This document shows positions 6,904-17,600 of a stretch of 64,000 bases of DNA, piece by piece (within the stretch, counting starts at the first letter, position 1; the number at the start of each line of letters is the position of its first letter). The position numbers and the translations under genes were made by a program. The DNA comes from Corynebacterium ulceribovis DSM 45146 (GTDB taxonomy: Bacteria > Actinomycetota > Actinomycetes > Mycobacteriales > Mycobacteriaceae): contig NZ_AQUY01000004.1 of assembly GCF_000372445.1 (NCBI RefSeq), positions 93,907 through 157,906 on the forward strand, in the 5' to 3' direction. A model generated the notes under the pieces. It saw only the letters and a list, made by a program, of their open reading frames with translations. It had not been told where the DNA came from and made no database searches.

Positions 6904-8001
6904 CTAATCGTCCGCCGCGGCGTCGGCAGCAACTTCTGCCGCGACGTCCGCGGGCATGTCCGCTGTGACTTCCCGCGGAAACGGATGCTGCTGATACTCC
7001 GCAAGTAACTCAAAACCATCGCTACCCTGCACATAAGGCACATCATTGCGCTGCGCCATATTTGCAGGGTCAATTGGTGTTGCCGAACCATGCGACAGCA
7101 CATGCTCCTGCGGCGACAAATTCCGCAGCGCAATCCCCGCCAGCCGGTCCGGGTGCTCCCCGGCAATGTTGCCGAAAATCAGCGGATCATGCTGGCCATC
7201 GTCACCCACCAAAATCCAGTTGATATCCGGGAAGTCAATAATCAGATTCCGCAGCTGCACCCGCTTGTGCTCCACCCCATTGCGGAATAACCCAGTCGGC
7301 GTTGGCCCCCAGTCCGTCAGCAACAGTGGGCCCTTCGGGAAACCATGCTTCGCGAGGAACAATGTCAACGAGGAAAACGTATTCCACGCCCCCGTCGACA
7401 AGTAAAAAACAGGCGCATCGGGATGCTTGCGCAGCAAATCCTGATAAAAATCGGCCATCCCCGGGACCGGTTTGCGCATGTCAGTCGGCAGATACCACGA
7501 GTTGTACGCCGCAATCATCGACCGCGGCAACCACGTGACCAGCACCGTATCGTCAATGTCGGACACCAAACCGATGGTCGTACCCGGCGCCACAATCTGC
7601 ACCTGCGCCTGAATCGGGTCGGCGCCGCTGGCCTCAATGGTCACTTCCTGCCAGCCCGTGTCCAGCCCATGATCGCGGATCAGCACATCAATGTAGCCGT
7701 TTTCATTCGTGCGGGTTTCCACCGCTTGGTCGCCGACGCGCACCGTCACCTGATGATTCGGCACCTGCAGAGTGAAGAATTGCTGAAAACCCCGCTGCGA
7801 CTTCCTATTTGCCGGGGTCGGCGCCGGTGCGTTCGGGTCGGCCATCACCACACGCCCAAGCACCCGCACCTGCGTCGAATCACCGAAACCGTAATACCCG
7901 ATAATCGACGGCAGCCAACCCTGCGCCGCCTTCCGCTCCGTGCCAAACCGCACCAAAGCGCGTTCAGTCTTGCGTGCAATGTCAGCAATGCCCATGCCCA
8001 T
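6904..8001 (-). CDS. App1-like phosphatase domain protein (DUF2183)
   Basis: 365 residues. The haloacid-dehalogenase-type active site DIDDTVL is near residue 149. It is followed by YLSTGAWNTFSSLTLFLAKHGFPKGPLLLTDWG and ILVGDDGQHDPLIFGNIA, which together are the catalytic core of the App1 family. App1 of yeast is a phosphatidate phosphatase, so a lipid-phosphate phosphatase is likely here. The N-terminal 140 residues carry a small beta-rich domain (RVLGRVVMADP, then TNENGYIDVLI and WQEVTIEAS) usual for the bacterial proteins. The C-terminal tail is Ala/Asp-rich and low complexity. No signal peptide. It lies between rpf and acpS, next to the fatty acid synthase. Confidence 0.85.
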   Translation of the reverse strand: MGMGIADIARKTERALVRFGTERKAAQGWLPSIIGYYGFGDSTQVRVLGRVVMADPNAPAPTPANRKSQRGFQQFFTLQVPNHQVTVRVGDQAVETRTNENGYIDVLIRDHGLDTGWQEVTIEASGADPIQAQVQIVAPGTTIGLVSDIDDTVLVTWLPRSMIAAYNSWYLPTDMRKPVPGMADFYQDLLRKHPDAPVFYLSTGAWNTFSSLTLFLAKHGFPKGPLLLTDWGPTPTGLFRNGVEHKRVQLRNLIIDFPDINWILVGDDGQHDPLIFGNIAGEHPDRLAGIALRNLSPQEHVLSHGSATPIDPANMAQRNDVPYVQGSDGFELLAEYQQHPFPREVTADMPADVAAEVAADAAADD

Positions 8002-8040
8002 AGCCTAAAAGATTTTGCTTGTTGACGAAGGGGGTCGGCG

Positions 8041-8222
8041 TGGCTCGTTTGACAAAGCCGGGGAGGGCGCCGGTAGGTTGGGCGCCCATGGGTCGCCAGA
8101 CTGGTCTCCAGGTTGGTGCCCGAGGGTTGCCGAAGAACTACTTCGGTGCTTGCTCCGACTGGAGTTGGTGCCCGCTTTCCAAGCGAAAAGAAGCACAACA
8201 ATTGAAGGAGATTACCTTCTTG
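8041..8222 (+). promoter_or_regulatory. Structured leader upstream of rpf-like gene
   Basis: About 200 bp separate the start of the App1 gene from the rpf ATG, and most of it can fold. Visible elements are the inverted repeat GGGCGCC (8065-8071) / GGCGCCC (8081-8087), and the perfect hairpin CCGAAG-aacta-CTTCGG (8130-8146). There is also a direct repeat GTTGGTGCCCG (8112-8122 and 8164-8174). The RBS GAAGGAG sits 9-15 bases before the ATG. Rpf genes of actinobacteria often carry regulatory leaders such as the ydaO c-di-AMP riboswitch. I could not match its conserved core here, so the type of control is unknown. Confidence 0.5.
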
Positions 8223-8618
8223 ATGCTCTCTACCGTGAAGAAGACCGCTACCAACATGACCGCTCGAATCGCCGCCGGGCTCGGCATTGCCGCTGCCGCC
8301 CTCCTTGCGCCAGCCGCTATCAGCAGCGGCGCTGGTGCCGGTGCCGGAATCGGCGCACCGGAAGCAGCCGCGGCGACTGTGGGGCAGTGGGACCAGGTCG
8401 CCGCCTGTGAATCCGGCGGGAACTGGCAGACCAACACTGGTAACGGCTACTACGGCGGCCTGCAGTTCGCCGCCCAAACCTGGACCGGCCACGGTGGTGG
8501 CGCCTACGCGCCGACCGCGGACCAGGCAACAAAGGCTCAGCAAATTGAAATTGCCGAGAAGGTGCTGGCTTCCCAGGGCGCCGGAGCCTGGCCAAACTGC
8601 GGCGGCCCACTGGGATAA
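8223..8618 (+). CDS. rpf: Resuscitation-promoting factor-like (Rpf) transglycosylase
   Basis: 131 residues from the ATG at 8223 (RBS GAAGGAG); the open frame extends upstream to 8019 but the earlier part is the leader. A Sec signal peptide (about residues 1-45: basic [19 protein letters not shown], then an Ala-rich core ending AAA) precedes one Rpf domain of about 75 residues. That domain starts [13 protein letters not shown], where the glutamate of ACESGG is the catalytic acid. It continues [13 protein letters not shown] and ends GAGAWPNCG. The enzyme should cleave glycan strands of peptidoglycan outside the cell and promote regrowth. It is short: Rpf domain only, with no LysM or G5 module. 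Confidence 0.93.
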   Translation: MLSTVKKTATNMTARIAAGLGIAAAALLAPAAISSGAGAGAGIGAPEAAAATVGQWDQVAACESGGNWQTNTGNGYYGGLQFAAQTWTGHGGGAYAPTADQATKAQQIEIAEKVLASQGAGAWPNCGGPLG

Positions 8619-8638
8619 CCGGGGTTAACCAGGGCTAA

Positions 8639-11600
8639 TTAAGCCCAGCCGCCTTCAAACACCCCGGACTCACCCAAGCGTGCATCCGGGTTCAGCAGCA
8701 TTTCGGCTTCCACCTCATGCGCGTCGTAAGATTCGGAATCTTCACCGAAGTTCCGACCTTCGACCACAGTGAACAGTGGCGCGTGACCCAGCATGCCGGC
8801 CTCGCGACGGCGAACACCAGCACGCAGACGCCCGACCGCACGGTCGAGCCACGCCGCTGCCGCTTCGTCACCAAGCTCCTGCTTCACTGCCTGGTGGAAT
8901 GCCGCTGGGTGGACCAGCGCCAACAGTGCGGAGACGTGACCGAAACCGAGGGAGGTCAGCAGACCCGCCTTGATGGTCTCCGGCAGCTGCAGCGGAGTGC
9001 GCAGCCACACCAGACCAGGCGAGGAAGCCATCGCAGGGTCCACGCAGTCCAGCGACTTATTCGCCGGAATCCGACCGGTGCGGAACATATCCGCCAGACC
9101 AGCTGCCTGGAACACCGCGGCGCCACCCTTCGCGTGGCCCGTCAGCGTCTTCTGCGACACCACGAACAGCGGGTTGCCTTCGGTGCGGCCCAGCGCACGG
9201 CCCAGGCGGGTGTGCAGCTCCGACTCATTCGGGTCGTTGGCATTGGTGGAGGTGTCGTGCTTGGACACCACCGCAATGTCATCGGCGGACACACCCAGCT
9301 TCTGCAGGTTCTTCAGCAGACGCGACTCGGTACCGCCACGGCCCGCAGCCAGCGCACCCAGCCCCGGCGCCGGAATCGAGGTGTGCGCACCATCGGCGTA
9401 GGACTGTGCGAAACCAACCACCGCAGCAACCGGCAGACCCAGCTTCGCCGCCACGCTACCGCGCGCCAGCAAGATGGTACCGCCACCCTGCGCCTCCACG
9501 AAGCCAGCCCGGCGACGGTCGTTGGCGCGGGAGTAGAAGCGCTCGTTAATGCCCTTACCAGCCATAACGTCACTGTCGGCGGTGGCGTTCATGTTGGCGA
9601 AGCCGGTAATCGACTCCACAGCAATGTCGTCAATCGCACCGGCAACAACGAAGTCCGCCTTACCGCACGCAATCTTGTCCACGCCTTCTTCCACGGACAC
9701 CGCCGCGGTGGCGCACGCACCAATTGGGTGAATCATGGAGCCGTAGCCGCCGATGAACGCCTGCATGGTGTGTGCCGCGACAACGTTCGGCAGAGTTTCC
9801 TGCAGGATGTCCGACGGAATTTCTTCCGCCAGGAAGCGGTCCAGGAAGAGCTTGCGCATGGAGGTCATGCCACCGAAACCGGTGCCCTGCGTCATCGCAA
9901 TGTCGGATGGGTGCACGGCCTGCAGGATCTCGGCTGGGGTGAAACCGGCCGACAGGTAAGCGTCGACGGCGGTGACCAGGTTCCAGACAGCAATCCGGTC
10001 GATGGATTCGACCATGGATGCCGGGATGCCCCAGCGGGTTGGGTCGAAGTCGGTTGGGAACTGGCCGCCGACCTTCCGCGCCAGCGTTGCCTTGCGTGGC
10101 ACGCGAGCCCGAGCGCCAGCAACGCGGGTGACCTGCCATTCGCCGTCAACTTCCGCCGCGCGGGTGAAGGTTGGGTCGGCATCGACGTAGGACTTTGCGG
10201 CAGCTTCATCGTCGACGGTGAAGGTGATGTCGCGGTCGAGGAACATTTCCACACCCAGTGGGCTGGAGACGTCTTCAATTGCGGCGTCATCGACGAAGGT
10301 ACGCACACCAGAGCGGGCGACGACTTCGTCGCGGTAGCGGTTGTAGATGTCCGCTTCGTCAACGATGTTGTCGTCGGTGTCGTACCAGCCTGCAACTGGG
10401 GTGTCGCGCCAGGTCAGCAGCCCGGTCATCCATGCCAGTTCCAGCACGCCGGCTGCGGTCAGGTCGACGGTGCCGTCGGACTGCAGGCCGTATTCGGCTT
10501 CGAAGCGGGTACGGCCGGAGCCCCATGGGCTGACTTCACCGACGGACACCATGACAATCATGTCGTCGAGCGAGGTGTCCACCTTGCCCCATTGTGCGGT
10601 CGGCTGGACGGAACGCACTGGTGACGGCAGGGCCATAACCGTTGCGGCAGCGTCCTTTTGCTTATCGACGTTGTGGGAGTCGGCTTCGGTGTCTGCGCGC
10701 AACGAGGCGATGGAGATTTCGCCCAGCCCGCCAGTCAGGTCGGCATCGATTGGGTTCTTCCGGGCCTTCTTACGGGCCTTGGCGGAAGCCAAATCGAGCA
10801 GCTCACCCTTGATTTCGTCTGGGGTCCATACCTTGATCCCGGCTTCCTTGGCAGCGTCGACAAGCGGGTCGTTTCCGCCCATCAAACCGGTACCGGCAAC
10901 CCAACCGATGCGTGGGTGTGCCAAGGTGATGCGTTCGGCCCATGGCTCGACATGCCACTTGTTCACAATGGCGTCGAATGCAGCCTTGACCTCACCATAT
11001 GCACCGTCGCCACCGAAGGTGCCGCGGTTTGGCGAACCTGGCAGCACCACGTGCAGCTTGCGGTCAACGTCAATGTCCGCGCCGATTTTCGCCAGCGCAG
11101 CCATGGACCGCTCCACCGACCACAGCAGCAGACGGGTCTGGTTTTCTGCGGCAGCGCCAGCATCTTCCAGCGAGCCCATCACTGGTGGGGCAGCGAATGG
11201 GAAGTACATGTCTGGGACCAGGGAAGGCTTGAGCACGCGCAGTTCCGAGCCGACAGTCTGAGTCTGCTCGCCACCAATCCACTCCACGAGCGCATCGACG
11301 TCGCGGTAGGAGGACAGGTTCGCTGGCACCAGCCACAGGGCGGCACCCGGGATGGCGTTCTCGCGGTACAGCTGCTTGGCGTAGGCCAGGCGGGATGCAG
11401 ACACACGAGATGCGGTCGCCACGACGGTGGCACCTTCAGCCAGCAGACCAGCGACAACGCCGCCAGCGATGGAACCTGGTGCCATACCGGTCACCACAGC
11501 GACCTCACCGAGGTGCTTGCCTTCGGCGTCCTTCCGAGCCTGCTTCGCAATCTTCTCGTAGCGCTTAGCCAGCTTGGACTTATCGGCAGCCGCAGCCTTT

Positions 11601-14600
11601 GCAGCCCACCAGTCAGCCATGTTGGCGACAGCTTCACCGGAGCCTTCGAAGCGGACCGTGTCGGCCAGGTCTTCGCCAGCCCACAGGCGACCGAGGTCTT
11701 CGCGGGCAGTTGCCCAGCGGTCGTCAATCAGCACTGCCTTGTTCTCGTCGAAGGATGGGGCAACCAGCTTCGGCCAGTTCGCGCCCAGTTCGGCGTTCAC
11801 AGCTTCAATCAGCGCTTCAGTTTCGCGGGCTTCTTCATGGTCGAAGTCCGCAGCTGGGGTTTCCTCGTGGCCAAGGACCTGCAGGATGTGGCGGGCGGTG
11901 GTGGTCAGAACACCAGCTTCACCCGTGATGTTTTCCGCAAACGCATCCAGCACAGCGGAGTCCACGGTTGCGCCGCCGCCGGCGCCACCAGCAGATGGCA
12001 TCGCCACTGGAATCCCATGGGCGGCACCGACTTGCTGGACCGCTTCGTCAATAAGCGCAGCAACATCAGCCTTCGACGACGCCTCGGTCGCCATGGTGGC
12101 CAAGTCGCCGCCACGGGTGGACGCGCCCTCACGGGTACCCAACAGAATCTGGCCGGTGACGTGGTCAACCCAGCCGTCACCGAGCTGCCAGGTGCCGGTC
12201 ACGCGGTCAGCAATCGCGGACTGCTTCTCACCAGCGGCACCGAAGAGCTTACGGACGCGGTCCTTCACAGCCTCACCCAGAACCGGGCCGAAAGCCTTGT
12301 AGTTGTGCGCGGCCTTGTCCACGGTGACAGAGAGCGTGTCGACGTCTGCTTCCGCCGCACCTTCGACAGAAGCCAAGCCCAACTCCGCGGAGAAGTCCAT
12401 GAGCAGCTGGTTCAGGCGGGAAGACACACCGTTGGTCAGTGTGCCGGTGGTGTCAGCGCCACCGATCTGGTCTGGGCGGACCTTGTTTGCGTACGCCAGC
12501 AGCACCCGAATCGCGTCAGATGCGCGGAATGGCAGGTCAGCTGGGCGTTCCACGGAACCGGCTGGGGCAGGGGCGGCAGCTGGTGGGGCCGCTGGGGCGC
12601 CCGCCGCTGCTGCTGCTTCATTCGCTGGCACCGGTGCTGGTGCTGGCTGTGCTGGTTCAGCGGCCGCAACGTGGCCCGGTGCGGATGGGATTTCCGCTGC
12701 TTCTTCTTCCGGTTCGTCCTCAATGGTTTGGACGTCCTCGTGGTAAACCAGCTGCTCATCGCGCTGGACGTTCCGCACGGCGACGTACACATCGGTGAAC
12801 TCTGGCAGCTTCAGGGTCTTGGCAGCCAAGTTCGCCAGGGTAGGGGCCGAGCCCAGACCGATTTCGATGACTTCATCGACGGCAAGCTTGTCCGCGGCCA
12901 GCAGCATTTCCTGGGTTTCAATCCAGCGCACTGGGGAGGCGAACTGCCAGCACAGCAGCTCCACGAGCAGCATGCGGGCCAGCTTGCGTGGGTTCTCCAG
13001 CTCCTTATCGAAGTTCTTCAGCGCCTTTTCAACCGGCTCGGAAGGAACAACGTCGAGGACGGCCTGCAGGAATTCGCGGGTCAGCTCGAATGGCACCGCA
13101 ACCAGGTTCGGGATGTAGTGGCCGACCAGCACCTTAAAGTCAATGTCTTCTGGCAGCAGCTCGGTGAGCTTCTCCCGGAAGTCTGGGACACCGGCGTGCA
13201 GCACGGAGGAGTGGAATGGCACGTCAATGCCTGGCACCAGCATGAAGGCACCCTTGCCACCAGCAGCCTTCGCGCGGGCGTTGGCGTCTTCTTCCAGTGC
13301 CTCCAGGCCAGCGACGGTACCGGCGATGGAGTACTGCTGACCAGCCAGGTTGTAGTTCACAATCTCGAGGAACTCACCGGACTTCTCCGCGATCTCTGCG
13401 ACGTACTCGCGCACGCCGTCATCACCAACACCGAACTGGTTCGGGCGCAGCGCACCCATCCGGTAGTTGGAGCGGCCATCGTCACCACGCGGCACCAGGG
13501 AGTGCATCGTCGAGCCGCGGTGGAACACCAGCTCCAGCACGGTTTCCAGGTCAATGACACCGGCGTAGGCAGCCAGTGCGTTGTACTCACCAAGGGAGTG
13601 ACCAGCAAAGTAAGCGCCATCGACGACAGCGCCAGCTTCCCGCATCCGAGCGGTCTGTGCGAAGGCCAGCGCAGCCAGCGCCACCTGGGTGAACTGGGTC
13701 AGGTTCAGGACGCCATCTGGGTGGTGGTAGGTCTTACCCTGCGCCTTAATGACGGTTGGGTTGTCCTGCACCAGAGTGAGAATGGAGAAGCCCAGCGCCT
13801 GGCGAGTGTGCTTGTCGGCGCGGTCCCACACGTCAGCGGCAGCCTTGGACTTGGTGCGCTCATTGAGGCCCATGCCCTTCGACTGGATGCCCTGACCTGG
13901 GTAAACGTAAGCGGTGGTTGGTGCTTCGGTGGTGGCAGTACCGATGGAGACCAGCTCGGAGCCAATCTTGCAGGCCACCTCGAGTACCAAGCCGCCACCG
14001 GCGAGGCGACCAACGCGCTCGACGGTGATTTCGATTTCAGCATCCAGGTCGACCAGACCGAACATGCGGTAGGTCCAGCCGGTCAGGTTGTGGCGGCGGC
14101 CATCAGCGCCAGCAGCCGAGGCTGCGTGCTGGGCGGTGGCGGACAGCCACATGCCGTGCACCAGTGGTGCTTCCAGACCTGCGACCTTCGCCGCGTTGTG
14201 CGAGGTGTGAATTGGGTTGAAGTCACCGGACACCCACGCAAATGGGGTCATGTCGGACGGTGCAGTCACCTTGGTGCGCAGCAGCGTCGAGCGTGGGGTG
14301 TCGGTGATTTCCTGGTCGGTGCCGCCAGCGTATGGCGGGTCAGCCGGTGGGTTATCGCCGAAGGCGCGGCCACGAATCGCGAAGCGCTCGGCCATGTGAC
14401 CAATGACTTCACCGTTCGCGGACAGTTCCAGGTCGACCTCGACGACGCGGCCGGAGGAGGATTCCTGGATGGAGTCAGCCCAAGAGGTGACATCAATCTT
14501 GTCGATGGCCTTGCCGGCCACGCCGGCAGCCTTCAGCTCAGCCACTGGCTTAATGAAGCGGACGGTGTGGTCCAAGTGGACCGCGTTGAGCAGGCCTTCA

Positions 14601-17600
14601 ATGACTGGGTAGTCGTTGACCATCGCGGAGCCCAGTGCCGCGTAAATCGCTGGCCAGCAGGTACCGAGCAGGGCGTCCGGAACGATGGTGGTGACATCGG
14701 CGCCTGGCAGCGCCGCACCGGTGACTGCGGTGTGGTCAGAGCCGAGGGAGTCAGCAAAGGTGAAGGAGTAGCGCGCTTCACCGTATTCGGAACGCTCGGA
14801 ATCTGCCATGGTTGGCAGACCGGTGATTTCATCGCCCTGAACTGCGACGTTGCCAACACCGGCGGTGCCAGCGAGCAGGTCAAACATGGACTTTGGCAGG
14901 CGGTCTTCGTCGACAATTGGCAGACCACCGTTTTGCACGGAGGTCGGCAGCAGCAGTGGGATAACCAGCTCGCGCACAGCGTGCACCGATGCTGGGGAGT
15001 CGTCCCAGTAGGTGTCCAACTTGATGGTCAGGGTTGCCGCAGCAGCCTTGCCTTCTTCGGCGTCATCAATTTCCAGGGTGTACTGGTCAGCCGGCAGGTT
15101 GTGTGCCGGGTTGTCCATCAGGTGACCGGTCCAAGAGATGAATGGCGCGGCGACCACCAGGGCAGCAGCGTCGGTTGCCGAACCGAGTCGTGCGTAGGCG
15201 TCGACCTTGTCGGCGCCAGCGTCATTCAGGCGCTCCACACACTCAGTTTCGAAGCGACCCAAAATGTCGGCGATTGGCTCGTCGACGGAGGTAATACCGC
15301 GGACGGACACTGGACCTGGGATAACGCGGACGGAGTTTGCGTCGTAGCGCTCATCTTGTGCCTGCCACAGGGAGTCCTGGCCCCACCAGCGCAGCAGGTC
15401 ATCGTCGATAGCTGGCACGAAGCCCATTGGCTTCGGGTACTTGCGGCACAGTGCCACAAACCATGCGGAGTCCAGCGGAGTCAGGGTGTCCTGCTCAGCA
15501 ACTGGGTAAGCCGCAATCAGCTGATCGGCAGCTGCGTGCGGGTCTTCCACAACGTCATCAAGCTCAGGGAACAGGGTTTCCACTGGGCCGTATTCGGCGT
15601 CGGACAGGCGCGCCTCGAAGCGCTGCAGCAGCTCCCAGAAACGCTGCGACCAGGAAGGGTCCACCCATGGGAAGGACAGGTCCGCGAAGCGGCGGGCGAC
15701 CTCGGCGTAGGTCATTTCTTCCAGGTCACCGAAGTATGGCTTCGCGGTCTTGTTCAGGGCCTCAATGATTTCGGCGCGGCGGGAACGCAGCAGCTCCGGC
15801 TTACCTTCGACCTCCGCAACCAGGCGGGCGCAGGCAGCGGCATCATTGTCGATTTCGTACATGTCGGCGCGCAGGTGCGACAGGCCAGAGGTGATACCAC
15901 CCTTGGACTTGCCGGCACCGACCCATCCGCCGTGGTCAGCAGGGTCAATACCCTCACAGGAGACCAGCAGTTCCTTCACGGTGTCGGTGGTCTTGGCTTC
16001 CTTCGCGGTCATCGCGGCGGTACCAATCAGCACACCGTCCACCGGCATCGGTGGCAGACCGTACTGCTCGGACCACTGGCCGGAAATGTAATCTGCGGCG
16101 CGGTCTGGGGTACCGATACCACCGCCGACACACAGCACCACATTGTCGGTACTGCGAATCTCCGCGTAGGTGTTACGCAGCAGGTCATCGAGGTTTTCCC
16201 ACGAGTGGTGGCCACCGGCGTGGCCGTCTTCGACGTGCAGAATAATGGTGGCGTCCACTGCGCGGGCAATGTTCAGCACCTGGCGGATCTGCGCCACGGT
16301 GCCTGGCTTGAAGGCAATGTTGCTAAAGCCCTGGCCGTTGAGCTCGGCAATGAGCTCCGGTGCTTCGTCCTGCTCCGGGATGCCCGCAGAAATGACGACA
16401 CCATCCAGCGGCGCGCCGGACATACGAGCCTTCGACACGATGCGCTGCGCACCGAACTGCAGGTTCCACAGGTAGCGGTCCATGAACATGGCGTTGAACT
16501 GCGCGGAACGGCCCGGTTCCAGCTGCTCCTTCAGCGACGCCAGGTTCTTCGCGAACACCGGCGCGGTGACCTGACCACCACCGGCGAGCTCCGCCCAGTA
16601 ACCAGCGTTCGATGCCGCCGCCACGATTTCCGGGTCGACGGTGGTTGGGGTCATACCAGCCAGCAGGATTGGGGAGTGGCCGGTCAGGCGGGTGAACTTG
16701 GTTTCGACGAAAGTGCCGCCCGGCAGGTTCAGCAGGCGTGGTGCGAACTTCGACCAGTCAGTCAGGCGTGCTGGTTCTGGGTTTGGCGCCGCCAGTGCGT
16801 AAATGTCCCGCAGCGAATGCGCTGGCGCGATGCCCACGCCGGTGCCGTCCAAGACTTCGGCGGTCAGTTTCCCGGCCTGGTCACCAGGGCCAAGGTCCAG
16901 GACCCATTCCGCACCCTGCTTAATGACGTTTTGGGTCCGCTCGATCCAGTTCATTGGATCGGTTAGAACGATTGCGGCGAGCTCTTCGGCACCTTCAATG
17001 TTGCAACGCTCAGCCCAGGCAACGACCTGGTCGACAGCTGGCTGCATCGATGGGTGGTGGAATGGTGCTTCGGCCTGCAGGTAGTAGGTGGTCGGGTTAA
17101 ATGGTGCGCCGCCACGAGTCTTCGACGCCAGTTCGGCCTTGTCAGCATCGGCAGCTTCTTCGAGGTGCCGTTCCACGCGCTCCAGGTCAGCTGGAGTACC
17201 GGAAACGATGACACGGCGGTGGCTGTTGGTCAGGGAGATAGCAGCGTCGGTGCCTTCGAGTGCCGCTTCGACCTGAGCTGGGTCAACGTTGGCGACGGCC
17301 AGCATTGGGGTGCGCTTGGCGTTGGACAGACCAAGGGTGCGGCATTCGCGGGAACCGGCAGCGCCGATGAGGCGTGCGATGGCGAAAATGCGGGCAATGT
17401 CTTCGCGGTTTCCGGCCTGCCATGCGCGGGCGACGGCAGCGGCGAGTTCACCCTGGGAGTGGCCGATGGCGGCAACTGGTGGGTGCTCGGTGATGTCCAG
17501 GCCAGCATCGGCCAGGCCCTGGAGCAGGGCAACTTGGGTGGCGACAATGCCTGGCACAGAGTGTGCTGGGTCATTGCTGTCAGAGAGGTTGTCGATGGTC

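Noticed and set aside
7501..7560. Other CACGTG motifs as extra parS sites (for example at 7514 or 37924)
   Set aside because: Only the six-base core is present; the flanks do not match the 16-bp site.
8041..8222. ydaO (c-di-AMP) riboswitch before rpf
   Set aside because: The length and setting fit, but I cannot find the conserved core boxes; recorded only as a structured leader.
8717..10624. A 635-codon plus-strand frame, and the similar 530-codon frame at 17868-19460
   Set aside because: Both are antisense to fas and accD respectively, with no RBS or domain.
10658..16966. A 2102-codon open frame on the plus strand opposite fas
   Set aside because: It lies wholly antisense to the FAS-I gene and its translation is full of Gln/Val/Trp/Gly/His with no domain. 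Long antisense frames are expected from the regular codon bias of GC-rich genes.
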